NCBI RefSeq assembly: GCF_005144715.1
Contig: NZ_SWKR01000002.1
Location: 1,912,227 to 1,976,226, forward strand
Length of the DNA stretch: 64,000 nucleotides
Source of the DNA: Sphingomonas baiyangensis
GTDB lineage: Bacteria; Pseudomonadota; Alphaproteobacteria; Sphingomonadales; Sphingomonadaceae
Direction: 5' to 3'
The notes under the pieces were generated by a model that was not told where the DNA came from, ran no database searches, and saw only the letters and a list, made by a program, of their open reading frames with translations. Of this stretch, positions 16,714 through 25,837 are shown one piece after another (positions within the stretch are counted from its first letter, which is position 1; each line of letters opens with the position of its first letter). Both the position numbers and the translations under genes were made by a program.

Positions 16714-17466
16714 GAGCACAATCTCAAGAATGTTGACGTCGACATTCCGCGCGACGCGCTCGTCGTGTTCACGGGCGTGTCGGGATCGGGCAAATCGTCG
16801 CTCGCTTTCTCAACCCTCTATGTCGAGGCCCAGCGGCGCTATCTGGAATCGGTCTCGCCTTATGCGCGCCGCCTGTTCCACCAGATGGACGTGCCCGAGG
16901 TCGACGAGATCCAGGGCCTGCCGCCGGCGGTGGCGCTCCAGCAGCAGCGCGGATCGCCGACCACCCGCTCGTTGGTCGGAAGCGTCACCACGCTCTCCAA
17001 CCTACTTCGAATGCTCTATTCGCGCGCCGGCGACTATCCGCGGGGCCAGGCCCATCTCGATGCGGAATCCTTCTCGCCCAACACGCCCGAGGGCGCCTGC
17101 CCGCGCTGCCACGGCCTCGGCCGGATCCACGAGGTCACCGAAGCCTCGATGGTGCCCGATCCTTCGAAGACCATCCGGGAGCGCGCCATCGCCGCCTGGC
17201 CGACGGCCTGGGGCGGCCAGAACCTGCGCGACATATTGATCAGCCTCGGAATCGACGTCGACACGCCGTGGCGGAAGCTGCCGAAAAAGGAGCGCAACTG
17301 GATCCTGTTCACCGAGGAGCAGCCCCAGGTCCCGGTCTATCCCGGCTGGGGCCATGACGAGATCCAGCGCGCGATCCGCCGCAGGATCGAGCCCGCATAC
17401 ATGGGCACCGGCGCGACCCCATACCCACGCACGTGCGCCTGCCGCCACTGTCGATGTCCGCTTTGA
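16665..17466 (+). pseudogene. truncated and frameshifted uvrA paralogue
   Basis: The first third of a UvrA-type ABC ATPase. The body (frame from about 16700) shows [15 protein letters not shown], Walker [10 protein letters not shown], the block [19 protein letters not shown] and the zinc-finger start CPRCHGLGRIHEVTE. The original ATG at 16665, after CAGGAGG, is in another frame, so one base has been gained or lost near 16695-16700. After about codon 235 (17405-17420) homology stops abruptly and unrelated sequence runs to a stop at 17466. Full UvrA is over 800 residues, so the gene is dead. It could only be expressed from an internal GTG. Confidence 0.85.
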
Positions 17467-17497
17467 GGATCGTAGGCTGACAAACCGAGCGGCCGGA

Positions 17498-17518
17498 ATT
17501 GGGGCGCGTAGCTGCCAT
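17498..17518 (+). repeat. 21-bp direct repeat, left of the hydrolase gene
   Basis: Contains GGGCGCGTAGCTGCCAT. The same 21 bp with one mismatch recurs at 18466-18486, in the same orientation, on the other side of the alpha/beta hydrolase gene. Confidence 0.7.
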
Positions 17519-17539
17519 GCTGCGTACGACGAACGTGCA

Positions 17540-18313
17540 TCACTGAGTTGCGGCAAGTATCACTGCAACTGTCTCGTCAGGTTGGTCCAACATTGGAAAA
17601 TGCCCGCTTGCCTTAAACCAGTGCAGCTCGGCGGAAGGAAAGGCGGCGGTCGCACGCGCTGCCTGTCTTGGAAGGCACAGTCGATCGTGGCGACCCCAAC
17701 CGATAACGATCCGCCGAGACGGATCGGCCGCTGGACCAATTTGCTCAGGCCCGCTGGCGAGATCAGTCACCAGAGCATCGAATGTTGACGTGGCGCTTAA
17801 GCTTTCAAGCTCGGTCGCGACGACTGTCGGGTCGAGCGCCCAAGGGCGAGCAGACAACTGCGCTAGCAGCGCTGTGCGTGACGCGGCGTTCTTGCTTAGC
17901 GTTGGCAGCATAGGGCGGATTGCCCGAACCAACCGCCCCGAGACGCCGATAGTGATTTTGAAGAACGTGCGTTCCCATCCGCGCCAGAAGCCACCAGGAT
18001 CGAGGGCCACGACGTTGCCGACCCGGCCACGCCTCGCAAGCTCCAGCGCGATCCGCGCACCCATCGAGCTACCGACGACATCGATTCCTTCAAGTCCGTG
18101 TTCCGCGATGTAACGCTCGACGCTGCCAACGAGACCATCGAACGTCCCGCTATCCTCGCCGGTTGGACTTGCGCCGTGTCCGGGAAGATCAACCGCGATA
18201 AGCGATCGCTCGGCACTGAGGGCGTCCATGACGGTGCTCCACGACTTCCAGCTTCCGCCGAGACCGTGAATAAGTAGCAGCTGGCGGCCAGAACCGCGTC
18301 GAACCTCATGCAT
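17540..18313 (-). CDS. alpha/beta hydrolase
   Basis: A 257-residue hydrolase with the oxyanion segment LLIHGLGGSWKSW, the lid-proximal VDLPGHGASP, the nucleophile elbow VGSSMG (Ser about 84), an acid in GWGRHDRL and the catalytic His in SGHFPMLDQP. There is no signal peptide, so it is cytoplasmic. The substrate is unknown. It is bracketed by 21-bp direct repeats and adjoins the uvrA remnant, suggesting insertion or rearrangement here. Confidence 0.9.
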   Translation of the reverse strand: MHEVRRGSGRQLLLIHGLGGSWKSWSTVMDALSAERSLIAVDLPGHGASPTGEDSGTFDGLVGSVERYIAEHGLEGIDVVGSSMGARIALELARRGRVGNVVALDPGGFWRGWERTFFKITIGVSGRLVRAIRPMLPTLSKNAASRTALLAQLSARPWALDPTVVATELESLSATSTFDALVTDLASGPEQIGPAADPSRRIVIGWGRHDRLCLPRQAARATAAFPSAELHWFKASGHFPMLDQPDETVAVILAATQ

Positions 18314-18465
18314 TCAGGAAACTCCAATTGGTTACCCTGAACCATCGGCATCGAGCTTCGGGGCCGAAGACCGCGTCATCGAATTGACGATGCGATTTCA
18401 GTCAGTCGGATCATCGCGCGAACGACAGCTTCTGGAATACATGATCGCGGCGTCGAATGACCGCT

Positions 18466-18486
18466 ATTAGGGCGCGTAGCTGCCAT
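18466..18486 (+). repeat. 21-bp direct repeat, right of the hydrolase gene
   Basis: The partner of 17498-17518 (one mismatch). It is part of a longer GAATGACCGCT...GCCATTC unit. Confidence 0.7.
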
Positions 18487-18520
18487 TCAAGGTGAGAGCT
18501 GCCGCCGGCTCGTAAAAAAT

Positions 18521-18540
18521 GGTGATTACCCGGTGATTAC
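18521..18540 (+). promoter_or_regulatory. tandem operator-like repeat GGTGATTAC
   Basis: Two identical nonamers begin 11 bp apart (18521 and 18532), so they lie on one face of the helix. They are about 170 bp upstream of the DUF2946-like/TonB receptor/PepSY operon and next to AT-rich DNA. This fits an operator for a metal- or nutrient-responsive regulator, but no regulator gene is adjacent. Confidence 0.4.
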
Positions 18541-18708
18541 TTCCTTTAGAAATCGACGATAAAAGGCCCATTTTATGTATTTTCCTCAATCGCATAATCG
18601 ATATTAGCACTTAATGTGTGGTACTTCCGCTACCGCCGCCTTTGACGCGCGATCCCCGCGCCGGGCTATTCGCGTGACAAGCGCCGGGCGGGAAGCTAGG
18701 CGGCGCCG

Positions 18709-19116
18709 ATGACCGCGCTTCGCCGCCTTTGCTCGCACAGTCCAGCGCTCGTCGCGCTGATGCTTGCGGCAGCGCTGGTGATGAAGCTGCTCGTGCCCAA
18801 CGGGTACATGGCCGACACGTCCGGCGCTTCGGGCATGACGATCACGGTCTCGATCTGCTCGGGCACCGGTCCGCAGACGACGGCGATCACCATTCCGATG
18901 GACGAGCAGCACGACGACGCCGACCGCGCGGTCGATGCGATGCCCTGCGCCTTTGCCGGCGTCCCCGGTGCGATGCTCGCCGCCGTCGATCCGGTGCTGC
19001 TCGTCGGCGCGATCGTCTTTGTGCTCGCCTCGGGCCTTGTACGCCAGCAGTTCGTGTTGCCGCGCGCCGTGCGCACGCTGCGCCCACCGTTGCGGGGGCC
19101 ACCGACTACCGCCTGA
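18709..19116 (+). CDS. DUF2946-like small membrane/exported protein
   Basis: A 135-residue protein with an N-terminal hydrophobic segment (ALVALMLAAALVMKLLVPNGYM), Cys residues in SICSGTG and MPCAFAG, a second membrane segment (VDPVLLVGAIVFVLASGLV) and a Pro/Arg tail. Length and Cys spacing resemble DUF2946 proteins, which often accompany TonB receptors for metals. It is the first gene of an apparent operon with the receptor 71 bp downstream. Confidence 0.65.
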   Translation: MTALRRLCSHSPALVALMLAAALVMKLLVPNGYMADTSGASGMTITVSICSGTGPQTTAITIPMDEQHDDADRAVDAMPCAFAGVPGAMLAAVDPVLLVGAIVFVLASGLVRQQFVLPRAVRTLRPPLRGPPTTA

Positions 19117-19187
19117 CCCAGCCAAGAGCCGCCAGACCAGGCGGCTTCCCGCGCGCCCATGCGCGCTGTCTGTTCAGGTGATATCCC

Positions 19188-21215
19188 ATGCATTTTCTGT
19201 CGTGCGCGCCATTGGGCGCGTCCTTGCTGCTGCTTGCCGCCCTTCCCGCTCATGCCGATGATCGCGACGATCAGAACCGCGAAGCGATCGTCGTCACTGC
19301 CGAACGCCTCGCCGACGAGGCCGAAGCCGCCATCCGGCGCACGCCCGGCGGCGCCGATGTCGTCACCGCCGAGGACTTCGAGAACACGCTGGCCGTGTCG
19401 CTGCGCGACGCGCTCGCCTTTTCGCCCGGCATCTACGCGCAGCCGCGCTATGGTCAGGAAATCCGTCTGTCGATCCGTGGGTCGGGCATCGGCCGCGGCT
19501 TCCATGTGCGCGGCCTGATGCTGTTCCAGGACGGCGTACCGATCAACCTCGCCGACAATAGCGGCGACTTCCAGGAGCTCGATCCGCAGGTCTTCGAGAG
19601 GATCGACGTGCTGCGCGGCGCCGACGCGCTGCGCCTCGGCGGGTCGACGCTTGGCGGCGCGATCAACGCGATCACGCCAACCGGACGCACCGCGCCCGGT
19701 ATCGAGACGCGCATCGACGGCGGCAGCTTCGAAACGCTGCGCGGCAAGGTGGCCGCCGGCTTCGCCGATGCTCGCGGCGACGCCTATCTGGCCCTCACGC
19801 ACGATCGTTCGAACGGCGATCGCGAGCACGCCGACCGCCGGTCGACCCGCCTGAACGCCAATATGGGCATCCGGCTTGGCGACCGCGTCGAAACGCGGTT
19901 CTACGCGACGATCAGCGATATCGACCAGAAACTGCCCGGAACGCTCACTCGGGCTCAGGCGCTCGACGACCCGCGTCAGGCGCTGCCCGCGCTGATACTG
20001 GGCGATCAGGCGCGCGACGTGCATTCGATCCGCGTGCAGAACCGCACCACGCTCGATCTGGGGCGCGGCTCGGTTTCAGGCGGCGTGTTTGCCAACGCCA
20101 AGCAGCTCTATCACCCCATTTTTCAGGTCATCGATCAGAAGTCGTTCGATTACGGCGCGTTCGCCCGGCTCGATCTCGCGGGCGATGTTGCCGGCATGCC
20201 GGTCGATCTGGCGCTGGGTAGTACGGCGCGGCTGGGATCGGTGAACGCGCGCCAGTTTGTCAACGTCGCCGGCAGACGCGGCGCAGTGACGGCGCGCGCC
20301 CGGCAGGAAGCGCATACGATCGACAGCTATGGCGAGGTGCGCGTGCAGCCGGTGCCGGCGCTGTCGCTCGTCGCCGGTGCCGTCCATTCGCATGGTCGCC
20401 GGTCGGTCGACAATTTCCTCAACGGCGCGCGCAGCGGCAGCGCGAGCTTCGACCTGTTCTCGCCCAAGCTGGGGCTGCTGGTCACGACGGGCAACGGCAT
20501 CCAGTTCTTCGCCAATGCCAGCCGCTCGGTCGAGCTGCCGGGTTTTGGCGACCTCAACCAAACGCCGTTCGCGGTGGGCGGCGTGGTGACGCCCGGTTTC
20601 GTCGATCTCGACGTGCAGCGCGCCTGGACGATCGAAGCGGGTACGCGCGGCACGCTCGGCGCAGTCCGATGGGACATCACTGCATACCGCGCCGATATCC
20701 GCGGCGAGTTGCTCCAGTTCAATCAGGCGCCCGATATTCCCGCCGCCACCTTCAACGCCGATCGCACGCGGCATCAGGGGCTGGAAGCGGGGCTCGACAT
20801 CGATCTGACGGAATGGCTGCGCCTCCGACAGGCCTATCAGCATAACGACTTCACCTTTCGCGGCGATGCGCAGTTCGGCGACAATCGGCTGCCGGTGGTG
20901 CCCGAACATCTCTATCGGGCCGAATTGACGCTCGGCACCGATCGCGCCAGCGTGTCGCCCGTCGTCGAGTGGGTTCCGCGCGGCGCCTTCGCCGATTACA
21001 CCAACAGCACGCGCGTCCCGGCCTATGCGCTGCTCGGTCTGCGTGCGCAGGCGGCGCTGCGCGAAGGGCTGACGCTGTTTCTCGACGCCCGCAACCTGAC
21101 CGGCAACAAGGCGATCGGCGACGTGTCGGCCGTCGTCACCGCAACGCCGGCTTCGGCGATCTATTATCCGGTCGAGCGGCGCGGCATCTATGGAGGCGCT
21201 CGTGTCCGCTTCTGA
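19188..21215 (+). CDS. TonB-dependent outer-membrane receptor
   Basis: A 675-residue receptor. A signal peptide (residues 1-23, ending PAHA) is followed by the TonB box EAIVVTA, the plug domain (LRDALAFSPGIYAQPRYG, LSIRGSG, VFERIDVLRGADALRLGGSTLGG) and a beta-barrel ending in ...GARVRF with terminal Phe. It imports a siderophore, metal complex or other nutrient in a TonB-dependent way. Its 3' end overlaps the PepSY-protein gene by 26 bp. The companions DUF2946 and PepSY favour iron or copper uptake. Confidence 0.93.
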   Translation: MHFLSCAPLGASLLLLAALPAHADDRDDQNREAIVVTAERLADEAEAAIRRTPGGADVVTAEDFENTLAVSLRDALAFSPGIYAQPRYGQEIRLSIRGSGIGRGFHVRGLMLFQDGVPINLADNSGDFQELDPQVFERIDVLRGADALRLGGSTLGGAINAITPTGRTAPGIETRIDGGSFETLRGKVAAGFADARGDAYLALTHDRSNGDREHADRRSTRLNANMGIRLGDRVETRFYATISDIDQKLPGTLTRAQALDDPRQALPALILGDQARDVHSIRVQNRTTLDLGRGSVSGGVFANAKQLYHPIFQVIDQKSFDYGAFARLDLAGDVAGMPVDLALGSTARLGSVNARQFVNVAGRRGAVTARARQEAHTIDSYGEVRVQPVPALSLVAGAVHSHGRRSVDNFLNGARSGSASFDLFSPKLGLLVTTGNGIQFFANASRSVELPGFGDLNQTPFAVGGVVTPGFVDLDVQRAWTIEAGTRGTLGAVRWDITAYRADIRGELLQFNQAPDIPAATFNADRTRHQGLEAGLDIDLTEWLRLRQAYQHNDFTFRGDAQFGDNRLPVVPEHLYRAELTLGTDRASVSPVVEWVPRGAFADYTNSTRVPAYALLGLRAQAALREGLTLFLDARNLTGNKAIGDVSAVVTATPASAIYYPVERRGIYGGARVRF

Positions 21216-22473
21216 TCGCCGCGGCGCGCTGTACCGGTCGGTCTGGCGCTGGCATTTCTACGCGGGACTGCTGGTGCTGCCGTTTCTCGGCTGGCTGGCG
21301 ATCACTGGCGGGCTGTACCTGTACAAGAACGAGATCGAACGGCTGGTCTATGCCCAATGGATCGCAGTGCCGGCCGCCGGCGTGCTGCCCGCCTCGACGC
21401 TGGTGGCAAACGTGCGCGAACAGACCGGCGCGACGGTGACGCAGATCATTCGCCCCGCCGCCACGAACGAAAGCTGGCGGATGACGCTGTCGGTCGATGG
21501 TGAACGCCGCACCGCGTTCGTCGATCCGGGCACGGGGCGGGTTCTCGGCACGACGGCGTATGGCGGGGTCATGGCGACGGTTCGCTCGCTGCACAGCCTC
21601 GTCATCACGGGACCGATCGGCAATGCCCTTATCGAAATCACGGCCGGATGGACCATCCTGCTCGTGGCGACGGGGGCGTATCTGTGGTGGCCGCGCGGAC
21701 GCAGTCCCGCGCTGGGGCTGCGCGGCCGACCCGCCGCCCGGCTGTTCTGGCGCGACCTGCACGCCTCGACGGGGATCGTGGCGGGCGCGGTGATCCTGTT
21801 CCTTGCGGTGACGGGCATGCCGTGGAGCGGCATCTGGGGACAGGCGCTCGGGCGGGTCGTCGCCGCGCGGGAGCTCGGTCGCCCGGCGGCGCCCGTGCCG
21901 AACGATCATCACGGCCTCGGCTGGTCGCTGGCACACGCCGCGCCTCCCGCCTCCGAAAGCGCCGGCGATATCGGGGTCGATCGCGCGTTGCGGATCGCCA
22001 CGCAACGTGGGATCGGAGCGCCCTGGATGCTGTCGCTGCCCGCCACGCCGGGCGCGCCCTATCTCGTGAGCCCGGTCGCGCGACAGGCACAGGATGCGCG
22101 CGCGCTCTATCTCGATGCCGGCGACGGCCGCGTCCTGCAGGACGCGAGCTATCGTGAGTTCGGCGCCGGCGCGCAGGCGATCGAATGGGGGATCGCCACG
22201 CACGAGGGGCGGCAATATGGCGAGATCAACCGGCTGGTGATGCTGGCGGGCTGCCTCGCAATCCTCGCGCTCGTGGTGAGCGCGCCGGCGATGTGGTGGA
22301 AGCGCCGGCCCACGCGCGGACTCGGCGCGCCGCCGGCCCCGCCGCACCGCTCGCGGGGACTGGTGGCGCTGATGTGCGCGGCAGGCGCGGTATTCCCGCT
22401 TACCGGACTGACGATGCTGATCGCGCTTGCCGTCGAACGCCTGGCACGGTGGTGGCGCCCGCAACTGCGCTAG
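21190..22473 (+). CDS. PepSY-associated transmembrane protein (PiuB-like)
   Basis: A 427-residue membrane protein with the PepSY-TM signature at the start (YRSVWRWHFYAGLLVLPFLGWLAITG), two further central helices (WTILLVATGAYLWWP, HASTGIVAGAVILFLAVTG) and a C-terminal helix pair, with PepSY-like periplasmic regions. Such proteins serve as inner-membrane reductases or helpers beside TonB siderophore receptors. The ATG at 21190 lies inside the receptor gene; a GTG at 21202 is an alternative start. Confidence 0.88.
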   Translation: MEALVSASDRRGALYRSVWRWHFYAGLLVLPFLGWLAITGGLYLYKNEIERLVYAQWIAVPAAGVLPASTLVANVREQTGATVTQIIRPAATNESWRMTLSVDGERRTAFVDPGTGRVLGTTAYGGVMATVRSLHSLVITGPIGNALIEITAGWTILLVATGAYLWWPRGRSPALGLRGRPAARLFWRDLHASTGIVAGAVILFLAVTGMPWSGIWGQALGRVVAARELGRPAAPVPNDHHGLGWSLAHAAPPASESAGDIGVDRALRIATQRGIGAPWMLSLPATPGAPYLVSPVARQAQDARALYLDAGDGRVLQDASYREFGAGAQAIEWGIATHEGRQYGEINRLVMLAGCLAILALVVSAPAMWWKRRPTRGLGAPPAPPHRSRGLVALMCAAGAVFPLTGLTMLIALAVERLARWWRPQLR

Positions 22474-22534
22474 GCGTCCTATCCGAACGGTGCTCGTGGC
22501 GGCCCGTCAGGACGCCAGCGGCCTGTGCGCGCGC

Positions 22535-23008
22535 TCAGCGCGCGCAGGCCACCCCGGCCGCGTCGATCGCGGTGGCGGCGCCCGCCAGCGCATATACATC
22601 GGCGAACGGCGCACCGTTGGCTGCGATCGTCTCGACGCTCATGCTGCGGCTGCCGCGCATCGCCGCCACGATCGCGCGGTCGGTTGCTGGATCGGGCGCC
22701 CAGGCGTCGCGCGGGCCGGCGACGAGCGCGAACCGGCGCGCGCCGATCGCCAGCGTCACGCGCGCCCGCGGCGTGCGTGCGCGGCTGAGGCGGATGTGCA
22801 ACTGCTGGCCGATGCCCTCGCCCGGCCAGAAGGCGACGCTGCCGAATGCACCGCTGCGCGCGCGCCGCACCGGCGCGGCGATGGCGTAGCAGCGGCGTGG
22901 CGATGCATCGCGGAACGCGCCCCATCCGTCGAACACGCCAAGCGTCTCGCGCGGGACGCGATCGGCCTGCGCGGCCATCGCCATTGTCGCAAGCCACGCC
23001 AGCATCAT
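22535..23008 (-). CDS. hypothetical exported protein
   Basis: A 157-residue protein with a short N-terminal hydrophobic stretch (MMLAWLATMAMAAQA). The segment LGVFDGWGAFRDASPRRCYAIAAP resembles the invasion-associated IalB-like proteins of Alphaproteobacteria, but the resemblance is weak. The gene overlaps the phosphatase gene upstream by four bases (ATGA) and is presumably co-transcribed with it. Confidence 0.6.
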   Translation of the reverse strand: MMLAWLATMAMAAQADRVPRETLGVFDGWGAFRDASPRRCYAIAAPVRRARSGAFGSVAFWPGEGIGQQLHIRLSRARTPRARVTLAIGARRFALVAGPRDAWAPDPATDRAIVAAMRGSRSMSVETIAANGAPFADVYALAGAATAIDAAGVACAR

Positions 23009-23649
23009 GCCGGCGCCGAGCCGCTGCCGGTGACGACGATGCGTTCGCTACCCTTGTCGATCAGCGATACCGATCCCTGTGCGAGTCCGGGTGCGATCGC
23101 GGTGCCGAAGGCGGGCAGCGGAGCGGCCCCCGTCATCAATCCGCGCAACACCCGGCTCGACATGCCGTGCATCACCACCAGCCGGTCCTCGCTGTCGTGC
23201 GCGGTGTCGGCGAGCCAGCCGGCAAGCCGCGTCGCGACGGCGCCATAGCTTTCCCCACCCGGCGGCGGCGCCGCGAAAAGCCCATGTTCGGCGTTCCAGA
23301 AGCCCCCGACCTCACCTGCCAGCCCGGCATAGTCACGCCCGCCCCAGGCCCCGACATCGATCTCGCGCAGCCGCGCATCGGTGCGCACGCCATGCCAGGC
23401 GAGTTCGAGATGCTCGGCGATCACCGCCAGCGTCTGCAACGCGCGCCCCGTGGGCGATGCCCATAATGTAAGCGCCGGACGCGCGCCGAGCAGTGCGCGC
23501 AGCCCCGCTCCCATCGCTTCCGCCTGCGCGAAACCCGCGCGCGTCAGCGGCGTATGCGGCGCGTCGCCCTGTAGCCGGCGCGCGGCGTTGAACACCGTTT
23601 CGCCATGGCGGGCGATGAAGTCACGACCGGCGCGGCGCTGATGATCCAT
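23005..23649 (-). CDS. histidine phosphatase family protein
   Basis: A 214-residue phosphoglycerate-mutase-like enzyme. The RHG motif (IARHGETVFN) carries the phospho-accepting His. SPTGRALQTL supplies an Arg, LREIDVGAWGG the Glu/Asp proton donor, and VVMHGMSSRVL the second His. The substrate is not deducible. It ends overlapping the following exported-protein gene. Confidence 0.9.
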   Translation of the reverse strand: MDHQRRAGRDFIARHGETVFNAARRLQGDAPHTPLTRAGFAQAEAMGAGLRALLGARPALTLWASPTGRALQTLAVIAEHLELAWHGVRTDARLREIDVGAWGGRDYAGLAGEVGGFWNAEHGLFAAPPPGGESYGAVATRLAGWLADTAHDSEDRLVVMHGMSSRVLRGLMTGAAPLPAFGTAIAPGLAQGSVSLIDKGSERIVVTGSGSAPA

Positions 23650-23789
23650 CGGCGTGCTTTCAAGCCCCTGTGGCGCAAAAGCAACGCTTTTCCGCGTTTA
23701 TCTGAGGTTCATGCAACTTCGCTGCACCGCAACCATTTGAGCCTCCCCGCCCGGATGTGAACGGGCGTGTACAGTTAAGGAGTTTCTCT

Positions 23790-24446
23790 ATGCGTTACGC
23801 TATCGCAGCCGCACTGGTCGCATCGTCGGCGCTCGCCGCCCCCGCCTTCGCGCAGGACGTCAATCCCGCCTTAACCGGCCCGCGCGTCGGCGTGATCGGC
23901 GGCTATGACGGCATCCGCCCCGGCAGCAGCGAAGACAGCGACATCGACGGCGACGACCAGACCGTCGACGGCTTCGTCTACGGCGTCGATGCCGGCTATG
24001 ACGTCGCGATCGGCGGCTTCGTCGTCGGTGCAGAGCTCGAATTGAGCGATTCGACCGGCAAGGTCGAGACCGATCGTCGTAACCCCAACACCTTCGGCTT
24101 CGGCGAAGTCAGCACGGGCCGCGACATCTATCTCGGCGCACGTGTCGGCGCGCTCGCGACCCCCAACACGCTCGTCTATGCCAAGGGCGGCTACACCAAT
24201 GCCCGCCTCAACGTGCTGGGCGGTGACGGCACCACCGTGCTCGACGAGAATTTCGAGCTCGACGGCTGGCGCGCCGGCGCCGGTGTCGAGCAGGCGATCG
24301 GCACCAACACCTATGCCAAGCTCGAATATCGCTACTCGAACTATTCGAACGCCAATTTCGAGTTCTTCGACGGCGCGACGACGAGCGACTTCTCGATCGA
24401 CACCGATCGCCATCAGGTCGTGGCCGGCGTGGGCATTCGCTTTTAA
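23790..24446 (+). CDS. outer-membrane beta-barrel protein (opacity/porin-like)
   Basis: A 218-residue protein with a clean signal peptide (AAALVASSALAAPAFA, cut before QDVNP), then alternating beta-strands (VGVIGGYDG, GVDAGYDVAIGGFVVGAELE, AKLEYRYSNYSN) and a C-terminal strand ending VAGVGIRF with terminal Phe, as in eight-stranded OmpA/Omp25-like barrels. AAGGAG stands eight bases before the ATG at 23790. A strong terminator follows. Confidence 0.88.
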   Translation: MRYAIAAALVASSALAAPAFAQDVNPALTGPRVGVIGGYDGIRPGSSEDSDIDGDDQTVDGFVYGVDAGYDVAIGGFVVGAELELSDSTGKVETDRRNPNTFGFGEVSTGRDIYLGARVGALATPNTLVYAKGGYTNARLNVLGGDGTTVLDENFELDGWRAGAGVEQAIGTNTYAKLEYRYSNYSNANFEFFDGATTSDFSIDTDRHQVVAGVGIRF

Positions 24447-24480
24447 CGCCGCGCTAACAAGCCACTTCTAGGCCGAACGA

Positions 24481-24510
24481 GGGTCGGGGCGCTTGCCCCG
24501 GCCCTTTTTC
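24481..24510 (+). terminator. rho-independent terminator after the outer-membrane protein gene
   Basis: GGGTCGGGGC pairs with GCCCCGGCCC (one G-T pair) around a four-base loop, followed by TTTTTC. It ends 34 bp after the stop of the barrel protein and isolates dnaN from upstream transcription. Confidence 0.85.
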
Positions 24511-24580
24511 ACGTTAGACAAAACGTCCGGGAGAATCGCCGGGCACGGTTGGCGGGCGCATGCCCGGGGGTTGGGAAACG

Positions 24581-25708
24581 ATGAAGGCCACGATCGAACG
24601 CGCGACGCTGTTGAAGGCGCTGAGCCACGTCCAGTCGGTGGTCGAGCGGCGCAACACCATTCCGATCCTGTCGAACGTGCTGATCGACGCGCAGGCAGGC
24701 GGCGCGATCCGGCTGATGGCGACCGACCTCGACCTGCAGATCGACGAGACCGTCGCCGCCGCCATCGACCAGCCCGGATCGACCACGGTCTCGGCGCACA
24801 CGCTGTTCGATATCGCGCGCAAGCTGCCCGAAGGCGCGCAGGTCGAGCTTTCCGCCGCCGAGGGCCGGCTGACGATCAAGGCCGGGCGTGCACGCTTCAC
24901 GCTGGCGACGCTGCCGCGCGACGACTTTCCCGTTATCGCCGAAGGCGAGCTGCCGACGCAGTTCGAACTCCCCGCCGATCTCCTCAAGGCGATGATCGAC
25001 AAGACGCGCTTCGCGATCTCGACCGAGGAGACGCGATACTATCTGAACGGCATCTTCCTGCACGTCGCCGACGAGGGCGGACCCGCAGGCGGCGGCGCCG
25101 TGCTCAAGGCCGCGGCGACCGACGGTCACCGGCTCGCGCGCGTGACGGTGCCGCGCCCCGACGGCGCCGAGACGATGCCCGACGTCATCGTGCCGCGCAA
25201 ATGCGTGGGCGAGCTGCGCAAGCTGCTCGACGAGATCGACGGGTCGGTCGGCGTGTCGCTCAGCCCGTCGAAGATCCGCTTCGATCTGGGTTCGGCGATC
25301 CTCACCTCCAAGCTGATCGACGGCACCTTCCCCGATTATTCGCGCGTCATCCCCAGCGGCAACGACAAGCTGCTGAAGCTCGATCCACGCAGCTTCATGC
25401 AGGGTGTCGACCGCGTGTCGACGATCGCCACCGAGAAGACGCGCGCGGTGAAGATGGCGCTCGACCGCGACAAGATCACGCTGTCGGTCACCTCGCCCGA
25501 GAACGGCACCGCCGCCGAGGAAGTCCCCGGCGACTATGCGGCGATGGGCTTCGAGATCGGCTTCAACAGCCGCTATCTGATGGACATTCTGGCGCAGATC
25601 GAGGGCGACACGGTCGAAGTGCACCTCGCCGACGCATCGGCACCGACGCTGATCCGCGAGAACGACAAGTCGCCGGCGCTGTACGTGCTGATGCCGATGC
25701 GGGTGTAG
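24581..25708 (+). CDS. dnaN: DNA polymerase III beta subunit (sliding clamp)
   Basis: A 375-residue protein beginning MKATIERATLLKALSHVQSVVERRNTIPILSNVLI, the standard clamp N-terminus. It has three repeated clamp domains and the conserved YVLMPMRV C-terminus that ends the peptide-binding region. It forms the ring that tethers DNA polymerase III. An in-frame ATG at 24560 is less likely. recF and gyrB lie 4-9 kb away, a partly dispersed version of the ancestral dnaN-recF-gyrB group. Confidence 0.97.
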   Translation: MKATIERATLLKALSHVQSVVERRNTIPILSNVLIDAQAGGAIRLMATDLDLQIDETVAAAIDQPGSTTVSAHTLFDIARKLPEGAQVELSAAEGRLTIKAGRARFTLATLPRDDFPVIAEGELPTQFELPADLLKAMIDKTRFAISTEETRYYLNGIFLHVADEGGPAGGGAVLKAAATDGHRLARVTVPRPDGAETMPDVIVPRKCVGELRKLLDEIDGSVGVSLSPSKIRFDLGSAILTSKLIDGTFPDYSRVIPSGNDKLLKLDPRSFMQGVDRVSTIATEKTRAVKMALDRDKITLSVTSPENGTAAEEVPGDYAAMGFEIGFNSRYLMDILAQIEGDTVEVHLADASAPTLIRENDKSPALYVLMPMRV

Positions 25709-25719
25709 GCCAGGGAATT

Positions 25720-25829
25720 CCGTTCGTGTCGAGCGAAGTCGAGACACGGCGCCGAGCGAAGCCGATGCCCGCCGCGCAACACCTCGCCTTCGCTCGGCCA
25801 AGCCCCTCGACTCCGCTCGGGGCGAACGG
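25720..25829. repeat. REP-like inverted repeat
   Basis: The left arm CCGTTCGTGTCGAGCGAAG... and the right arm ...CCGCTCGGGGCGAACGG are imperfect inverted copies that could fold into a long hairpin between the convergent dnaN and ppc genes. The GTCGAGCGAAGTCGAGAC core is a pattern I associate with common sphingomonad intergenic repeats. Confidence 0.7.
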
Positions 25830-25837
25830 GGATTGGA

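Larger units (their letters stand above)
18314..18708. other. intergenic region upstream of the TonB uptake operon
   Basis: No gene is seen. It contains a dispersed repeat (GAATGACCGCTATTAGG then GGGCGCGTAGCTGCCATTC, 18454-18489), a tandem GGTGATTAC pair (18521-18540) and an AT-rich tract (18541-18610) that probably holds the promoter for the next operon. Confidence 0.5.

Noticed and set aside
16765..17466. A functional short UvrA-like ATPase starting at an internal GTG.
   Set aside because: The fragment lacks the signature, second ATPase half and DNA-binding parts, and ends in unrelated sequence, so a pseudogene is the better description.
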